Below are positions 17,333 to 26,336 of a DNA stretch of 64,000 bases, in pieces. Location: contig JAJDAO010000051.1 of assembly GCA_029261835.1 (NCBI GenBank), positions 1 to 64,000 of the forward strand. The letters are read 5' to 3'. Position 1 is the stretch's first letter. Each line of letters starts with the position of its first letter. The position numbers and the translations under genes are program-made. The notes beneath the pieces were generated by a model. It worked only from the letters and a program-made list of their open reading frames with translations, was not told the DNA's origin and did not search any database. Source of the DNA: Deltaproteobacteria bacterium. Lineage in GTDB: Bacteria > Myxococcota_A > UBA9160 > UBA4427.

Positions 17333-18376
17333 TCACCCTATTCGAGCGCGACTGCGCTTTCGGAGTCGGTGACCGAGACCTCGGCGCGGCGGATAGACGC
17401 GGCCCGGCTCGACGCAGGCGCCGCCGACCTCAGGACGCGTCTTCCAGCGCCGTTGCACCCAGAGCCACTGCTCGGGTGCGTCGCGAATGACGCGCTCAAT
17501 AACGCGGTTCATGCGTGTCACGTTGCGACGAAGGGCCGCCTCTGGATCCGCTCCTGGCGGCTCCAGACGCAGATGGGGGCCGATCCGGAGGACATGGCGC
17601 GCGGTGGTGCCCCGGCGAAAGACAAAAGCGGGCAAGACCGGAATCTCGCGCCGCATCGCGATCAGGGCCGGGCCGACCCGGGTGCAGGCGGGGCGGCTGA
17701 AGAAAGGTGCGAAGACGCCCTCTTCCAGCCGGGCGTTCTGGTCGGCCAGCATGGCAACCTTTCGCCCGGCTCGCAGCGCCCGCAGCACACCCACCAGGGT
17801 AGAGCTGCCCAGCCGCAGGTGTTCGAGCGTCTCGCCGGTGCCCTCGCGCAGGCCCATCATCATCTGCTCGAGCCGCGGGTTCTCGAAGCCGCGGTGCACG
17901 ACGCTGACGGGCAGGCCGCGGTTCGCCAAGGCGGCAGCGCACAGATCCCAGGACCCGAAGTGCGCGGTCAGGACCACCACGCCGCCAGTACTCGATGCCG
18001 CCTCGGCGGCGGCCAAGTGCTCGAGCCCCTCCAGCTCGACTCCGGCGAGCAGCGCTTCTCGGTGTGGCCCCTGCAAGACCGCCAGCTCGGCGATCCCGCG
18101 GCCCATATTGGCGTAGCTCTCGAGCAGAACGCGCCGTCGCATGGCATCGGTCCAGTCGGGGAAAGCGATCTGGAGATTGATGCGCGCCACCTGAGCGCGC
18201 GCCCCCCCCAGCCGACCGATCGTGCGTCCCAGCACCGCACCCACGCGAGCCGCGCGCTCGGGCTCGAGGTTGCGCAAGAGCACGCGCACGATACGAAGGG
18301 GAAGAAATCCCAGCCAGCTCGCGGTCCGCGCGTACGCTGGCTCGGGCGGCGGCGGGTCTGCGCGAGCGTCTCGCAT
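17333..18376 (-). CDS. LpxL/HtrB-family lysophospholipid or lipid A acyltransferase
   Basis: The protein is 347 residues. The acyltransferase motif HFGSWD (HX4D) is near residue 143, followed by a second block MLADQN and GPALIAMR, as in late acyltransferases of lipid A biosynthesis. These enzymes move an acyl chain from ACP to a glycolipid at the inner membrane. The first helix (WLGFLPLRIVRVLLRNL) likely anchors it. The ATG at 18376 follows the folB stop by seven bases and has GAGGTG upstream. Its place at the end of the fatty-acid operon suggests use of ACP-bound acyl chains made there. Confidence 0.85.
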   Translation of the reverse strand: MRDARADPPPPEPAYARTASWLGFLPLRIVRVLLRNLEPERAARVGAVLGRTIGRLGGARAQVARINLQIAFPDWTDAMRRRVLLESYANMGRGIAELAVLQGPHREALLAGVELEGLEHLAAAEAASSTGGVVVLTAHFGSWDLCAAALANRGLPVSVVHRGFENPRLEQMMMGLREGTGETLEHLRLGSSTLVGVLRALRAGRKVAMLADQNARLEEGVFAPFFSRPACTRVGPALIAMRREIPVLPAFVFRRGTTARHVLRIGPHLRLEPPGADPEAALRRNVTRMNRVIERVIRDAPEQWLWVQRRWKTRPEVGGACVEPGRVYPPRRGLGHRLRKRSRARIG

Positions 18377-18383
18377 CGGCACC

Positions 18384-18773
18384 TCAGCCCCCACGGCGCC
18401 GGGTGATTCGCACGCCGGTGTGCTCGAGCACGCCCGCCACCGGCTTCGGCTTTCGCACCGTCACCGTCACCCACTCGATCTCGAAGCCGCTCAACAATGC
18501 GACGGCAATCCGATCGGCCAGCGCCTCGATCAGGCGGTGCTCCTGACCGCCCGCCACCTTCTCGACCAAGCGGTAGATCTCGGCGTAGTCCAGCGTGTCG
18601 CGAATGCGATCGCTCCGTCCCGCCGCCGTGAGATCCCGCCCGATCTCGAGATCGACACGGACGGGCCGCCTCATACGACGCTCCGCGGCCGAGACGCCGA
18701 GAGCGGCGGGCAACTCGACTCCCTCGAGCAGGATGGCATCCGACGCGGTGCTGGATTCGAGACGATCGGGCAT
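18384..18773 (-). CDS. folB: Dihydroneopterin aldolase
   Basis: The protein is 129 residues, the normal FolB size. It cleaves dihydroneopterin in folate synthesis. The segment LEGVELPAALGVSAAERR holds the substrate region with the conserved Glu, TLDYAEIYRLVEKV the second conserved block, and KPKPVAG near the end contains the catalytic lysine. It begins 36 bases after the carboxylase stop and leads directly into the LpxL-like gene. The rest of folate synthesis is not nearby, so its inclusion in a lipid operon is probably organisational. Confidence 0.88.
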   Translation of the reverse strand: MPDRLESSTASDAILLEGVELPAALGVSAAERRMRRPVRVDLEIGRDLTAAGRSDRIRDTLDYAEIYRLVEKVAGGQEHRLIEALADRIAVALLSGFEIEWVTVTVRKPKPVAGVLEHTGVRITRRRGG

Positions 18774-18809
18774 GGGCGCTCTCTCGCAGGCCGCGGCAAC
18801 GCCCGACCT

Positions 18810-21800
18810 TCAGCTCGGCCCGGGCCCCAGCTCCGCCACCAGGGCGGCGATCAGCTCGGCGCGCAGTCGCTCGGGCTTGATGATACCGCTCAACGAGTGA
18901 ACGTCGCGCGCACGCTCGACACAGTGGATGCGATCGAACTCAGCCGCCACCTCGGCCTGCTTCTCCAGCCTGACCTCGCGCAGCAGCCGATCGAGTTCTT
19001 CGCGTCCCTCCGGCGTGGGGTGCCCGCGCAGACTCTGCTGCTTCTCCACGACCCGGGGGTCGGCCGCCGCTTGAGCCCTGACCTCCTTCGCAAAGACGAC
19101 GGAAGCCGCCGGTCCCCCCCCGATCACTGAGGCGAAGGAGCCCGTGAGCGCGGTGGCGCTGAGGCCCGGATTGAGCTCCTGCGAGAAGACCACGTAGGCA
19201 CCGCCGTGGTAGCGCGACACGACGTTGAAGAGTATCGGCCCGCGAAAGTTCACCACCGCGGTCGCTATTTCGGCGCCGTATTCGAGCTGAAGCTTGCGCA
19301 GCGACTCGGGCGAGCCATCGAAGCCTGAGAGATTGGCGAGGATCACGACGGGCCGATTGCCGCTGGCGGCGTTGATCGCACGGGCAACCTTCTTCGATGA
19401 GTTCGGGAAGAGAGTTCCGCCGTGCCAGGCCTCCGGGCCGTCATGCGGGCGATAGCCGTCCCGGGCGACCGTATGACTCTCGATTCCGATCAGCTCCACC
19501 GGCATGCCACCCAGGTGGGCGTCCCAGACGACGGCCGTCTCCCCCCCCACCACGCCGTGCCAACGCTCGAGATGACCACCGTCGTCGTCTACCAGCGCCG
19601 CCATCACAGAGCGCATGCTAAACGGTCTCTTGCGCCCGGGGTTGCTGCGATCGTCGAAGATCTCACCCACCGTGGCGAATCCGAAGCACTCGTCGGCGAC
19701 GACAGCGTGGTCGCAGATCGAGCGGGTTCGGGGATCGGTGCTCTTGAAACGACGCGGGCTCTGCTCGCCGGGCGCGATGTAGCTGTATCGGTAGTGCTCG
19801 TAGAGAATGCGATAGGCCTCTGCCAGATTGCGCGCGTAGTACTGCGCCTCTCCGTTGGGCCCCATGATGCGCTCGTAGCCACCGATCGCGATCTCGTCCT
19901 CGGCCGACACCGAGCCCGCGGCTTCCAGCGCGCGGCGGCCCGTCAGCACCATAGAAGCCCGCGGTGTCATGATGAGCACACCCTTGGTGTGCATCAGCAT
20001 CGTCGCGAGCGCATCGAAGTACGCCTGCGCTCCGATGTTGATGCCGGCCACGATCAGGTTTGCGACACCGCCTGCCTGTGTGAAGGTAACGATGCGCCGA
20101 ACCACCCGTGCCGTGGCGTCCAGATTCTCGGTGCCGCTATCCATCGAGATGCGCGCGCCGCTGGAAACCGAGACCCACTCGAGTGGCAGTTGGAGCCCCT
20201 CCGCGAGATCGAAGGCTGCCACCAGCCGGTCACACTCCGGGGCCGCCAGGGCGCCCATCCCCATGGTGGGATCCGACAGCACCAGCACCCGCCTCATGCC
20301 CTCTGGAACCTTGGCGGTGGGGGTCGAGATCAATCCGAACACGATACCGGCCTGATTCTCGCCATACGGGCGGCCGGCCACGCTGATGGGGCTGATCCCC
20401 TCGTGCTCGGGATCGAGATCGTACTCTTCGAAGGTGCCAGCGGGCGGCAGGCCGTTGCCGCGCTCGCGCGCGCTATCGGCGAGACTCCGCTCACCGCTCG
20501 TCAGCATCTTGACGATCTCGTGGGGGTGCATCTGCCTGCTGCGCCGAGCTGTCACCACTCGGCGCTCGTATTCGCGCACCGGCTGCAAGGGTTCGTGGTC
20601 GGGGACGCGGGTGTTGATCTCCATTTGGTCGCGGGAGCCGATGATCTCGATTTCCTTGACCTCGGGCTGCGTCTCGGGACGCTCACGGTCGAGCAGCGTG
20701 ACGCGAACCAGCACCTTCTCCAGCCCAAGGTGCCGCGTCGCGGGGGCGAGCTTTCGTGCGATGTCTTCTACGGCATCTCGATCGAGATAGACCGAGGGCG
20801 CGACGAAGATGGCGATTCGATTCCACTGCAGGCGGCGGCGGGCATCACGCATCTGCAAGATCGTGCGTAGGCTGCGGGCGGCACAGTTGAACACACGCTC
20901 GAAGACCGGAAGGTGGTTCTCCAACTCGTGGCTTGCGGAGGAAGCACGATCACGGGCGTCGGCGAGCACCAAGACGCGCTCGTCGCTCGGCACCGTCTTG
21001 GCGCGGCCGTAGAAGGAGTAGATCCCCTCGTCGGCGGGAATGCGCTCGAGATCGAAGTTCGAGTAGCGTGCCAGATCGATACGCTCAGCGGTCTCCGGGT
21101 GCAGGTCGCAGTACTCGCTGCGAAGAACGGCACCTCCCGAAACCGGCACGAACGTCTTGAACACGTGATCGATGCCGCCCTCCTCGCCGAGCAGGCCGAG
21201 TGTGAATCGGCAACCCATACCCTCCCGCCCGAGCAGGAGCTCGAGCTCGGCATGGATCGCGTCGAAGGAGACCTCCTCGTGCGGTGCAACGACCACTTCC
21301 ATGGCACAGAGCGGCGTGGTCGGAAGCCGCTCCCGCAGCAGCTTGGCGGCGCGACAGACATGGTCGGCGACGAGGAGGATGTCGTCGCCGCTGGCCGAGG
21401 CAGCAACAACCATCCCAACCTCGGGATACTCGACGCAGTGTACTCGGGTGCCCTGCACGGTCGCCGTGCGGTAGCCCAACGGTACACGCGGTGCGTAGCG
21501 GCGTTGGGTATGAGCCGCCAGCGCAATCTCCCGGCGCGCCTGGTCTTCGCCCGAGATCCACTGACCGACTCGCTCGAAGACCTTGCGCGGCGCCGCCGCG
21601 ACCTCGAGGAGAACGCCGGCCGGCGGAACCGTCAGCTCGGTCTCCGACGCGGCGAGCCACTTGTTCACCCTCTGTGAAGTGAGCTCTGCACGTCGTTCGA
21701 TACCCGGCTGCAGATAGATGACGAAGCTCGCCTCCAGCGCGGCATCGGCCACCGGATCACTCACCTGCGGCCGCATGCGTGCGATACGGGCAAGCGCCGA

Positions 21801-24446
21801 TTCGAGCTCGCCATCCTCCTCCATTGCGACGCCGGCTTTCGCGAGATCGCCGATGCGATGAATCACGCCGAGCACGAGTCGATAGCGCAACCGCGGGCCG
21901 AGCTGGGCCGAGAGCAGCCGTAGCACCGCTCGGTCGAGGGCATCACACGGCGTGACATCCGAGATACCGAAGTGCGACAGGGCGGATCGCATCAGATCGA
22001 GGAACTCCTCCGCCATGCCTGCGTCAGCCGCGCGGATGCGACGAACATACATGCGGAAGCGCGCGTCGTTGGAGGGACCCAGCTCTCCCGAGACCGACGC
22101 CCGTGGTGCACGGATGAAGATCTGCTCGATGTCCACGAAAGTCTTGAGTTCGTGGCGGATCTCTGCCAGCTCCCAGCGAAAGCTCTCCGAGAGATCGTCC
22201 GGCAGCGGCGCTTCGAGGAAAGCGACCAGGCTCTCACCACGTGATGGATTGGCGTCGAAGCCGAGCAGCACCCGCCGGATCTCCTCCCTCACGGCATCGA
22301 TCGCGACGCGGCGTGAAGTAATGTCGGCCCGGTTGGCGGCCTCGAGGTCCGGCTCGGCGAGTGGGTCGTCGGCGCTCTCCCGAAAGAGCAGCGCGAGCGG
22401 ATCTCGCTGGCAGGGAAGACTGACACGAGCACGGGGCCGGACCAGCTGGCCCTCCTGCGTGCCGGGGTCGATCACGAGCAACACTTCGCCAGCTGCCACC
22501 TGCTGACCCGAGCGCACCAGGACCTCGCTGACCACACCCGAAACGGGCGCTTGGAAGCCGATCTCCATCTTCATGGCCTCGAGCAGCCCCAGCGGCTGGC
22601 CGGCCTCCACCTGTGCTCCCTCTGCCACGTGAATCGCCACCACCATGGCGGGTGAGCCCGATCGTACGTGCCCCGCGGTCTGGAGACCGTAGCGATACGG
22701 GTGGCCGTCCACTTCGAGCCGCAAGCCAAGCTCGGACGAGTCGTAAACGATGCGACGGACGCGGTGGTCGATGATGAGACGTGCGCGGTGGGAGCCTTCC
22801 TCACGCATGGCGGCGCCGACCGCCCTGCCATCGAGATGCACGCGGTAGCGCCAGGCCCCGATGGCATAGACCATGAGGCGGTAGCTCTGTCCCTCGTGGC
22901 TCAGATCGATCTGCTGCCCTTCGTTGGGCGGGATACGCTCGCGCGAGAGTGCGGCGGCGTCGCTGTAGAAGATCGCCCGCACCTCGCCACGGGTGCGCTG
23001 GTAGGCGAGGATGGCCGCAGCCACGAACGCGTCGCGAGACTCTTCTTCGTCGCGCGCACCACCCGCTCGGCGGGTCGCGCTCCAGCGATCGAGCCAGGCC
23101 GTGTCGACACACCCCTCGCGAAACGCCTTGCTGTCGAGCAGCTCTACCAGGTAGCCCTTGTTGCTCGCCCCGCCCCTGACCACGAGCTCGAAATCTCCGA
23201 GTGCACAGGCGAGCCGAGCTCGGGCCTCTTCGCGTGTATCACCGGTCGCAATCACTTTCGCGATGAGAGAATCGAAGTCGGAGGAGACCGTGGTCCCGAC
23301 GGTGACGCCGGAATCGACTCGCACGCGCGGACCGAGCGCCAGATCGAAGCAGGCGATCAAGCCCGGCGTAGGCAGAAAACCCTGATCCGGATCCTCGGCA
23401 CAGACCCGCGCTTCCATCGCGACGCCGGACTCCTCCACCCGCAGACCTGCGATCGATTCACCGCGGGCGATGCGAAGCTGAATCTGCACCAAGTCGACGC
23501 CTGTAATCTCCTCTGTAATGCCGTGCTCGACCTGGAGCCGGGGATTGACCTCCAGAAAGTAGAAGTCCTCTCCAGACAACAGGAACTCCACCGTCCCAAC
23601 GCCCACGTAGGAGACGGATCTCGCCATTTCGGCGGCCGCTCTCTCGAGCTCCGCGCGCAGCTCGGGCGCGAGATTCGGCACCGGAGCCTCTTCGATCACC
23701 TTCTGGTGACGCCGCTGAACCGAGCAGTCGCGACAGCCCAGCGCGATGACATTGCCGTGCTGATCGGCGCCGATCTGGACTTCGACATGGCGTCCACCCG
23801 TCACGCGCTTTTCGCAGAACAGGCGGCCATCGCCAAATGCGGCGAGTGCTTCAGCGCTGGCAGAGCGAAAGGCCGCCGGCAGATCGTCTGCACTGTCGAG
23901 CATCCGAATGCCGCGGCCCCCGCCACCTGACGTCGCCTTGAGGACCACCGGGAAACCGATTCTCTCGGCTTGCTCCAGCGCTTCGGCCTCATCCTGTAGC
24001 GCAGCTCCGCTCCAGGGCGTCACGGGAACACCCGCCTTCTCGGCGAGCCGCTTGGAAGTGATCTTGTCCCCCAGTGCCCGCATCGCCTGTGCGCTCGGGC
24101 CGAGGAAGACGACCCCCTCCTCGCTCAAGCGCTCTACGAAGATGGGGTCCTCTGCGAGAAAGCCCCATCCGGGCCAGACGGCATCGACACCCCAGGTGCG
24201 AAGTGTTGAGAGCACGAGTTCGTGGTCGAGGTAGGCCGCGACGGCACCTTGTGTGCTTCTCAGCTCAACCGCGATATCGGCGTGGCGCACGAACGGTGCA
24301 TCACGATCCGAGTCCGTGTACAGCACCAGCACTTCTATCTCGCTGCTCTCGAGCACGCGAAGGGACTTGACCGACCTGATGCAGCGCATCGCTGCCTCGC
24401 CGCGATTCACGATTGCCAGGCGACGAATCTCGCGCAGTGCGCTCAC
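18810..24446 (-). CDS. Single-chain acyl-CoA (acetyl-CoA) carboxylase, eukaryote-like multidomain
   Basis: The protein is 1878 residues. Biotin carboxylase fills residues 1-450 (IRRLAIVNRGEAAMRCI, ATP-grasp HVEVQIGADQHGNVIALG, CSVQRRHQKVIEEAP). A biotin carrier domain has the acceptor Lys626 in EAMKMEIGF. A central region (about 690-1300) is like that of eukaryotic ACC. The carboxyltransferase covers the last 500-550 residues (VSVSSGARIS, GGVANLIVAGINIGAQAYFD, WHGGTLFPNSSKKVARAIN, VVILANLSGFDG). The order BC-BCCP-central-CT in one chain is eukaryotic ACC architecture, rare in bacteria. It should make malonyl-CoA for the adjacent synthases; a longer acyl-CoA substrate is possible. The GTG at 24446 has GGAGG eight bases upstream and overlaps the PPTase stop by four bases (GTGA). 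Confidence 0.9.
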   Translation of the reverse strand: MSALREIRRLAIVNRGEAAMRCIRSVKSLRVLESSEIEVLVLYTDSDRDAPFVRHADIAVELRSTQGAVAAYLDHELVLSTLRTWGVDAVWPGWGFLAEDPIFVERLSEEGVVFLGPSAQAMRALGDKITSKRLAEKAGVPVTPWSGAALQDEAEALEQAERIGFPVVLKATSGGGGRGIRMLDSADDLPAAFRSASAEALAAFGDGRLFCEKRVTGGRHVEVQIGADQHGNVIALGCRDCSVQRRHQKVIEEAPVPNLAPELRAELERAAAEMARSVSYVGVGTVEFLLSGEDFYFLEVNPRLQVEHGITEEITGVDLVQIQLRIARGESIAGLRVEESGVAMEARVCAEDPDQGFLPTPGLIACFDLALGPRVRVDSGVTVGTTVSSDFDSLIAKVIATGDTREEARARLACALGDFELVVRGGASNKGYLVELLDSKAFREGCVDTAWLDRWSATRRAGGARDEEESRDAFVAAAILAYQRTRGEVRAIFYSDAAALSRERIPPNEGQQIDLSHEGQSYRLMVYAIGAWRYRVHLDGRAVGAAMREEGSHRARLIIDHRVRRIVYDSSELGLRLEVDGHPYRYGLQTAGHVRSGSPAMVVAIHVAEGAQVEAGQPLGLLEAMKMEIGFQAPVSGVVSEVLVRSGQQVAAGEVLLVIDPGTQEGQLVRPRARVSLPCQRDPLALLFRESADDPLAEPDLEAANRADITSRRVAIDAVREEIRRVLLGFDANPSRGESLVAFLEAPLPDDLSESFRWELAEIRHELKTFVDIEQIFIRAPRASVSGELGPSNDARFRMYVRRIRAADAGMAEEFLDLMRSALSHFGISDVTPCDALDRAVLRLLSAQLGPRLRYRLVLGVIHRIGDLAKAGVAMEEDGELESALARIARMRPQVSDPVADAALEASFVIYLQPGIERRAELTSQRVNKWLAASETELTVPPAGVLLEVAAAPRKVFERVGQWISGEDQARREIALAAHTQRRYAPRVPLGYRTATVQGTRVHCVEYPEVGMVVAASASGDDILLVADHVCRAAKLLRERLPTTPLCAMEVVVAPHEEVSFDAIHAELELLLGREGMGCRFTLGLLGEEGGIDHVFKTFVPVSGGAVLRSEYCDLHPETAERIDLARYSNFDLERIPADEGIYSFYGRAKTVPSDERVLVLADARDRASSASHELENHLPVFERVFNCAARSLRTILQMRDARRRLQWNRIAIFVAPSVYLDRDAVEDIARKLAPATRHLGLEKVLVRVTLLDRERPETQPEVKEIEIIGSRDQMEINTRVPDHEPLQPVREYERRVVTARRSRQMHPHEIVKMLTSGERSLADSARERGNGLPPAGTFEEYDLDPEHEGISPISVAGRPYGENQAGIVFGLISTPTAKVPEGMRRVLVLSDPTMGMGALAAPECDRLVAAFDLAEGLQLPLEWVSVSSGARISMDSGTENLDATARVVRRIVTFTQAGGVANLIVAGINIGAQAYFDALATMLMHTKGVLIMTPRASMVLTGRRALEAAGSVSAEDEIAIGGYERIMGPNGEAQYYARNLAEAYRILYEHYRYSYIAPGEQSPRRFKSTDPRTRSICDHAVVADECFGFATVGEIFDDRSNPGRKRPFSMRSVMAALVDDDGGHLERWHGVVGGETAVVWDAHLGGMPVELIGIESHTVARDGYRPHDGPEAWHGGTLFPNSSKKVARAINAASGNRPVVILANLSGFDGSPESLRKLQLEYGAEIATAVVNFRGPILFNVVSRYHGGAYVVFSQELNPGLSATALTGSFASVIGGGPAASVVFAKEVRAQAAADPRVVEKQQSLRGHPTPEGREELDRLLREVRLEKQAEVAAEFDRIHCVERARDVHSLSGIIKPERLRAELIAALVAELGPGPS

Positions 24447-25108
24447 GATGCCCCGCCTCCGGCCGGTATCGAAGCGCGACCATCGACTGAGCAAGCGAAG
24501 GCGATGAAGCTGCCGTGGTGGGAGAACGACAGATCCAGTGCAGCGGGGCGGCCCGCCAGGAAGAGCTGCGGCACACGCTCTCTCTTGCGAACCTCGAGCT
24601 TCGTCACCGCTACGCCGAGATGCCTGGCGATTTCACCACACGCGAGCTCGCGGACCGCTTGGCTGGGACCCGCGCTGCGGGAGTCGAGCCGGGCGAGGCC
24701 CGTAAGTGGCTGCTCGGGAGAGACACCTTGCTGCGTCGCCACGGCGTGCACCCAGTCGCTCGCGTGGGACACCCGCAGTGCGAACACCGCTTCGCCATGG
24801 CGCACCAGGCCGCGGGACTCAGCTCGCGCTGGCCACCGGTCATCGGCCGGGCACGCCTGCCAGGGTGCCGACTCGAATGTCACGACGAATCGGACCGGGG
24901 AGAAGATCGTGCCGGGCGCGATCTTGCGCGCAAGCTTGTAGGCCGCCTCCTTGCCGGCCCATAGACTCCAGCGCGCCCGCGCGCTGTCGGTGCGCGCGGA
25001 GAGCCAACGACGCTCTGAGCGGGCGAAGACGCGCCCGTCGAAGCGGGGATGAAGCGTCGCCGGATCCGCTTCTGGATCAGCGAGATCGACGACATCATTG
25101 CCGACCAT
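24443..25108 (-). CDS. 4'-phosphopantetheinyl transferase (AcpS motif order, enlarged)
   Basis: The protein is about 221 residues. It transfers phosphopantetheine from CoA to a carrier-protein serine. The metal-binding GNDVVDL is at residues 3-9 and WAGKEAAYKLARK at about 47-60. A third block, LDLSFSHHGSFIAFACSV, comes near the C-terminus, the order seen in AcpS, although AcpS is only about 125 residues; the middle is enlarged. The ATG at 25108 overlaps the acyltransferase gene by 14 bases and has GGAGGAG upstream. It presumably activates the ACP encoded two genes earlier. Confidence 0.85.
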   Translation of the reverse strand: MVGNDVVDLADPEADPATLHPRFDGRVFARSERRWLSARTDSARARWSLWAGKEAAYKLARKIAPGTIFSPVRFVVTFESAPWQACPADDRWPARAESRGLVRHGEAVFALRVSHASDWVHAVATQQGVSPEQPLTGLARLDSRSAGPSQAVRELACGEIARHLGVAVTKLEVRKRERVPQLFLAGRPAALDLSFSHHGSFIAFACSVDGRASIPAGGGAS

Positions 25109-25859
25109 CGAAGTAGCTCTCCTCCATGTGAACGAGCTGTTTGATGATCTGCTGCGCCAGGTCCCGCGTGCGCCGTGCGCCGCGCAAGTCCGACTTCGGC
25201 TCGATGCAGGCCAGATCGACATATATGCGATCCCCCTTCACGGGACGATCACTCCACGTCACCTGCGACCGGCCACGCAGATAGACGCAGAGCACGCGAC
25301 AACCCGGCACCGCACCCACAATGCGACCTACGCCCCAGCCCGCACCCTCGCTCGATATGCGACCGCTGCGACTGCGGCCCCCCTCTGGGAAGAGCAGCGC
25401 CACCTCTCCGCGATCGAGCAAGTACACCACCCGATTCAGCACGTTCGCGATGTCCTCTCGACTGCCACCGCGACGGATGGGAATGCACTTCGCCAGATAG
25501 GCGAGCGCACGGTGAAGGGGCGTGTTGGCAAAGTTCGTCTCCTCCGGTGTGTTCCAAGGCAGCGCATCGAAGTCGATCGCGTAGCGCCAGGCGGGTGCGA
25601 GCGCATGAGCAATCACGAATGAATCGACGAGTGTCAGATGATTGGCACAGATCAGGAGTGGCGATCTCGTGTCCGCACGAAGCCGACGGAACTCTTCCTG
25701 AACGGATGGTCTGTTCTCGATTCGATGGCCGCAAAAGAAGCGCAGTACGACGGCCGCGATGGGAAGCCAGAGTGGCGCCACGAGGCGGCCGATCGCACGC
25801 TGCACCAGATGGTGGATGCGTGTTGCGCCCGACAGCTCCAGCCGGCTCTCGCCGCTCAT
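25095..25859 (-). CDS. PlsC-family 1-acyl-glycerophosphate-type acyltransferase
   Basis: The protein is about 254 residues. The PlsC motifs NHLTLVD (NHX4D, near residue 73) and LLFPEGGRS (near 155) are clear, with a hydrophobic anchor (VAPLWLPIAAVVLRFFCG) before them. Such enzymes acylate a lysolipid or other acceptor at the inner membrane. Position between the ACP and PPTase genes suggests it consumes the acyl product of this operon. The ATG at 25859 is chosen over an ATG-less upstream extension that has low similarity to the family. The acceptor is unknown. Confidence 0.85.
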   Translation of the reverse strand: MSGESRLELSGATRIHHLVQRAIGRLVAPLWLPIAAVVLRFFCGHRIENRPSVQEEFRRLRADTRSPLLICANHLTLVDSFVIAHALAPAWRYAIDFDALPWNTPEETNFANTPLHRALAYLAKCIPIRRGGSREDIANVLNRVVYLLDRGEVALLFPEGGRSRSGRISSEGAGWGVGRIVGAVPGCRVLCVYLRGRSQVTWSDRPVKGDRIYVDLACIEPKSDLRGARRTRDLAQQIIKQLVHMEESYFDGRQ

Positions 25860-25981
25860 CCGGAATCCCTGCCCATCAAAGCCCTCCGCATGAGAACCTC
25901 TGAGTACGGGACGCCCTCGCCGAGCAACTGGCCCGAACCGATCGAGGGTTCCAATTGCGGCGGCCAAGAAGCCCTCTTCGG

Positions 25982-26230
25982 TCAGTCGAGCTTCGAGGTG
26001 ATCAGATTCACGGCATCGCCGACGGTATTGACCGAATCGACGTCTTCATCGGCGATCTCGATGTCGAACTCGTCCTCGAAGGCAATCACGACGTCCACCA
26101 GACGGGCCGAGTTTACCTTGAGGTCCTCGAGAATGTTGGTCTCCAACGACACCGAGGCCAGGGCCTTCTCGTCCTTGACCCACGGTGTGAGGATCTTGAC
26201 CACTCTTTCCATAACTGCGGCTTGGTCCAT
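25982..26230 (-). CDS. Acyl carrier protein
   Basis: The protein is 82 residues, acidic, with the four-helix ACP pattern. The prosthetic-group serine is Ser41 in VNSARLVD, where most fatty-acid ACPs read DSLD/E; Asp is replaced by Asn and Leu by Ala. The rest (VVIAFEDEFDIEIADEDVDSVNTVGD) is typical of helix II-III. The ATG at 26230 has AAGGGGAAG upstream. Unlike the other genes in this operon it is separated by over 100 bases on both sides, which may allow its own promoter or higher expression. The unusual motif hints at a specialised rather than housekeeping ACP. Confidence 0.93.
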   Translation of the reverse strand: MDQAAVMERVVKILTPWVKDEKALASVSLETNILEDLKVNSARLVDVVIAFEDEFDIEIADEDVDSVNTVGDAVNLITSKLD

Positions 26231-26336
26231 CTGCTTCCCCTTTTCATCTATCATCCATCATCTTACATCTCGCTGCTCGTCTCTCGTGCAGAGCCTTCGA
26301 GCGTCGTGCGGTCGAAGCACTCTGCCATGATTCTGT
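26231..26336. other. Spacer between fabF and ACP with short repeats
   Basis: On the minus strand this 106-base leader is rich in GATG/GATA repeats (GATGTAAGATGATGGATGATA) directly before the ACP ribosome site. It is much less GC-rich than the surrounding genes and may hold a promoter or an enhancer of translation for the ACP. Confidence 0.4.
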
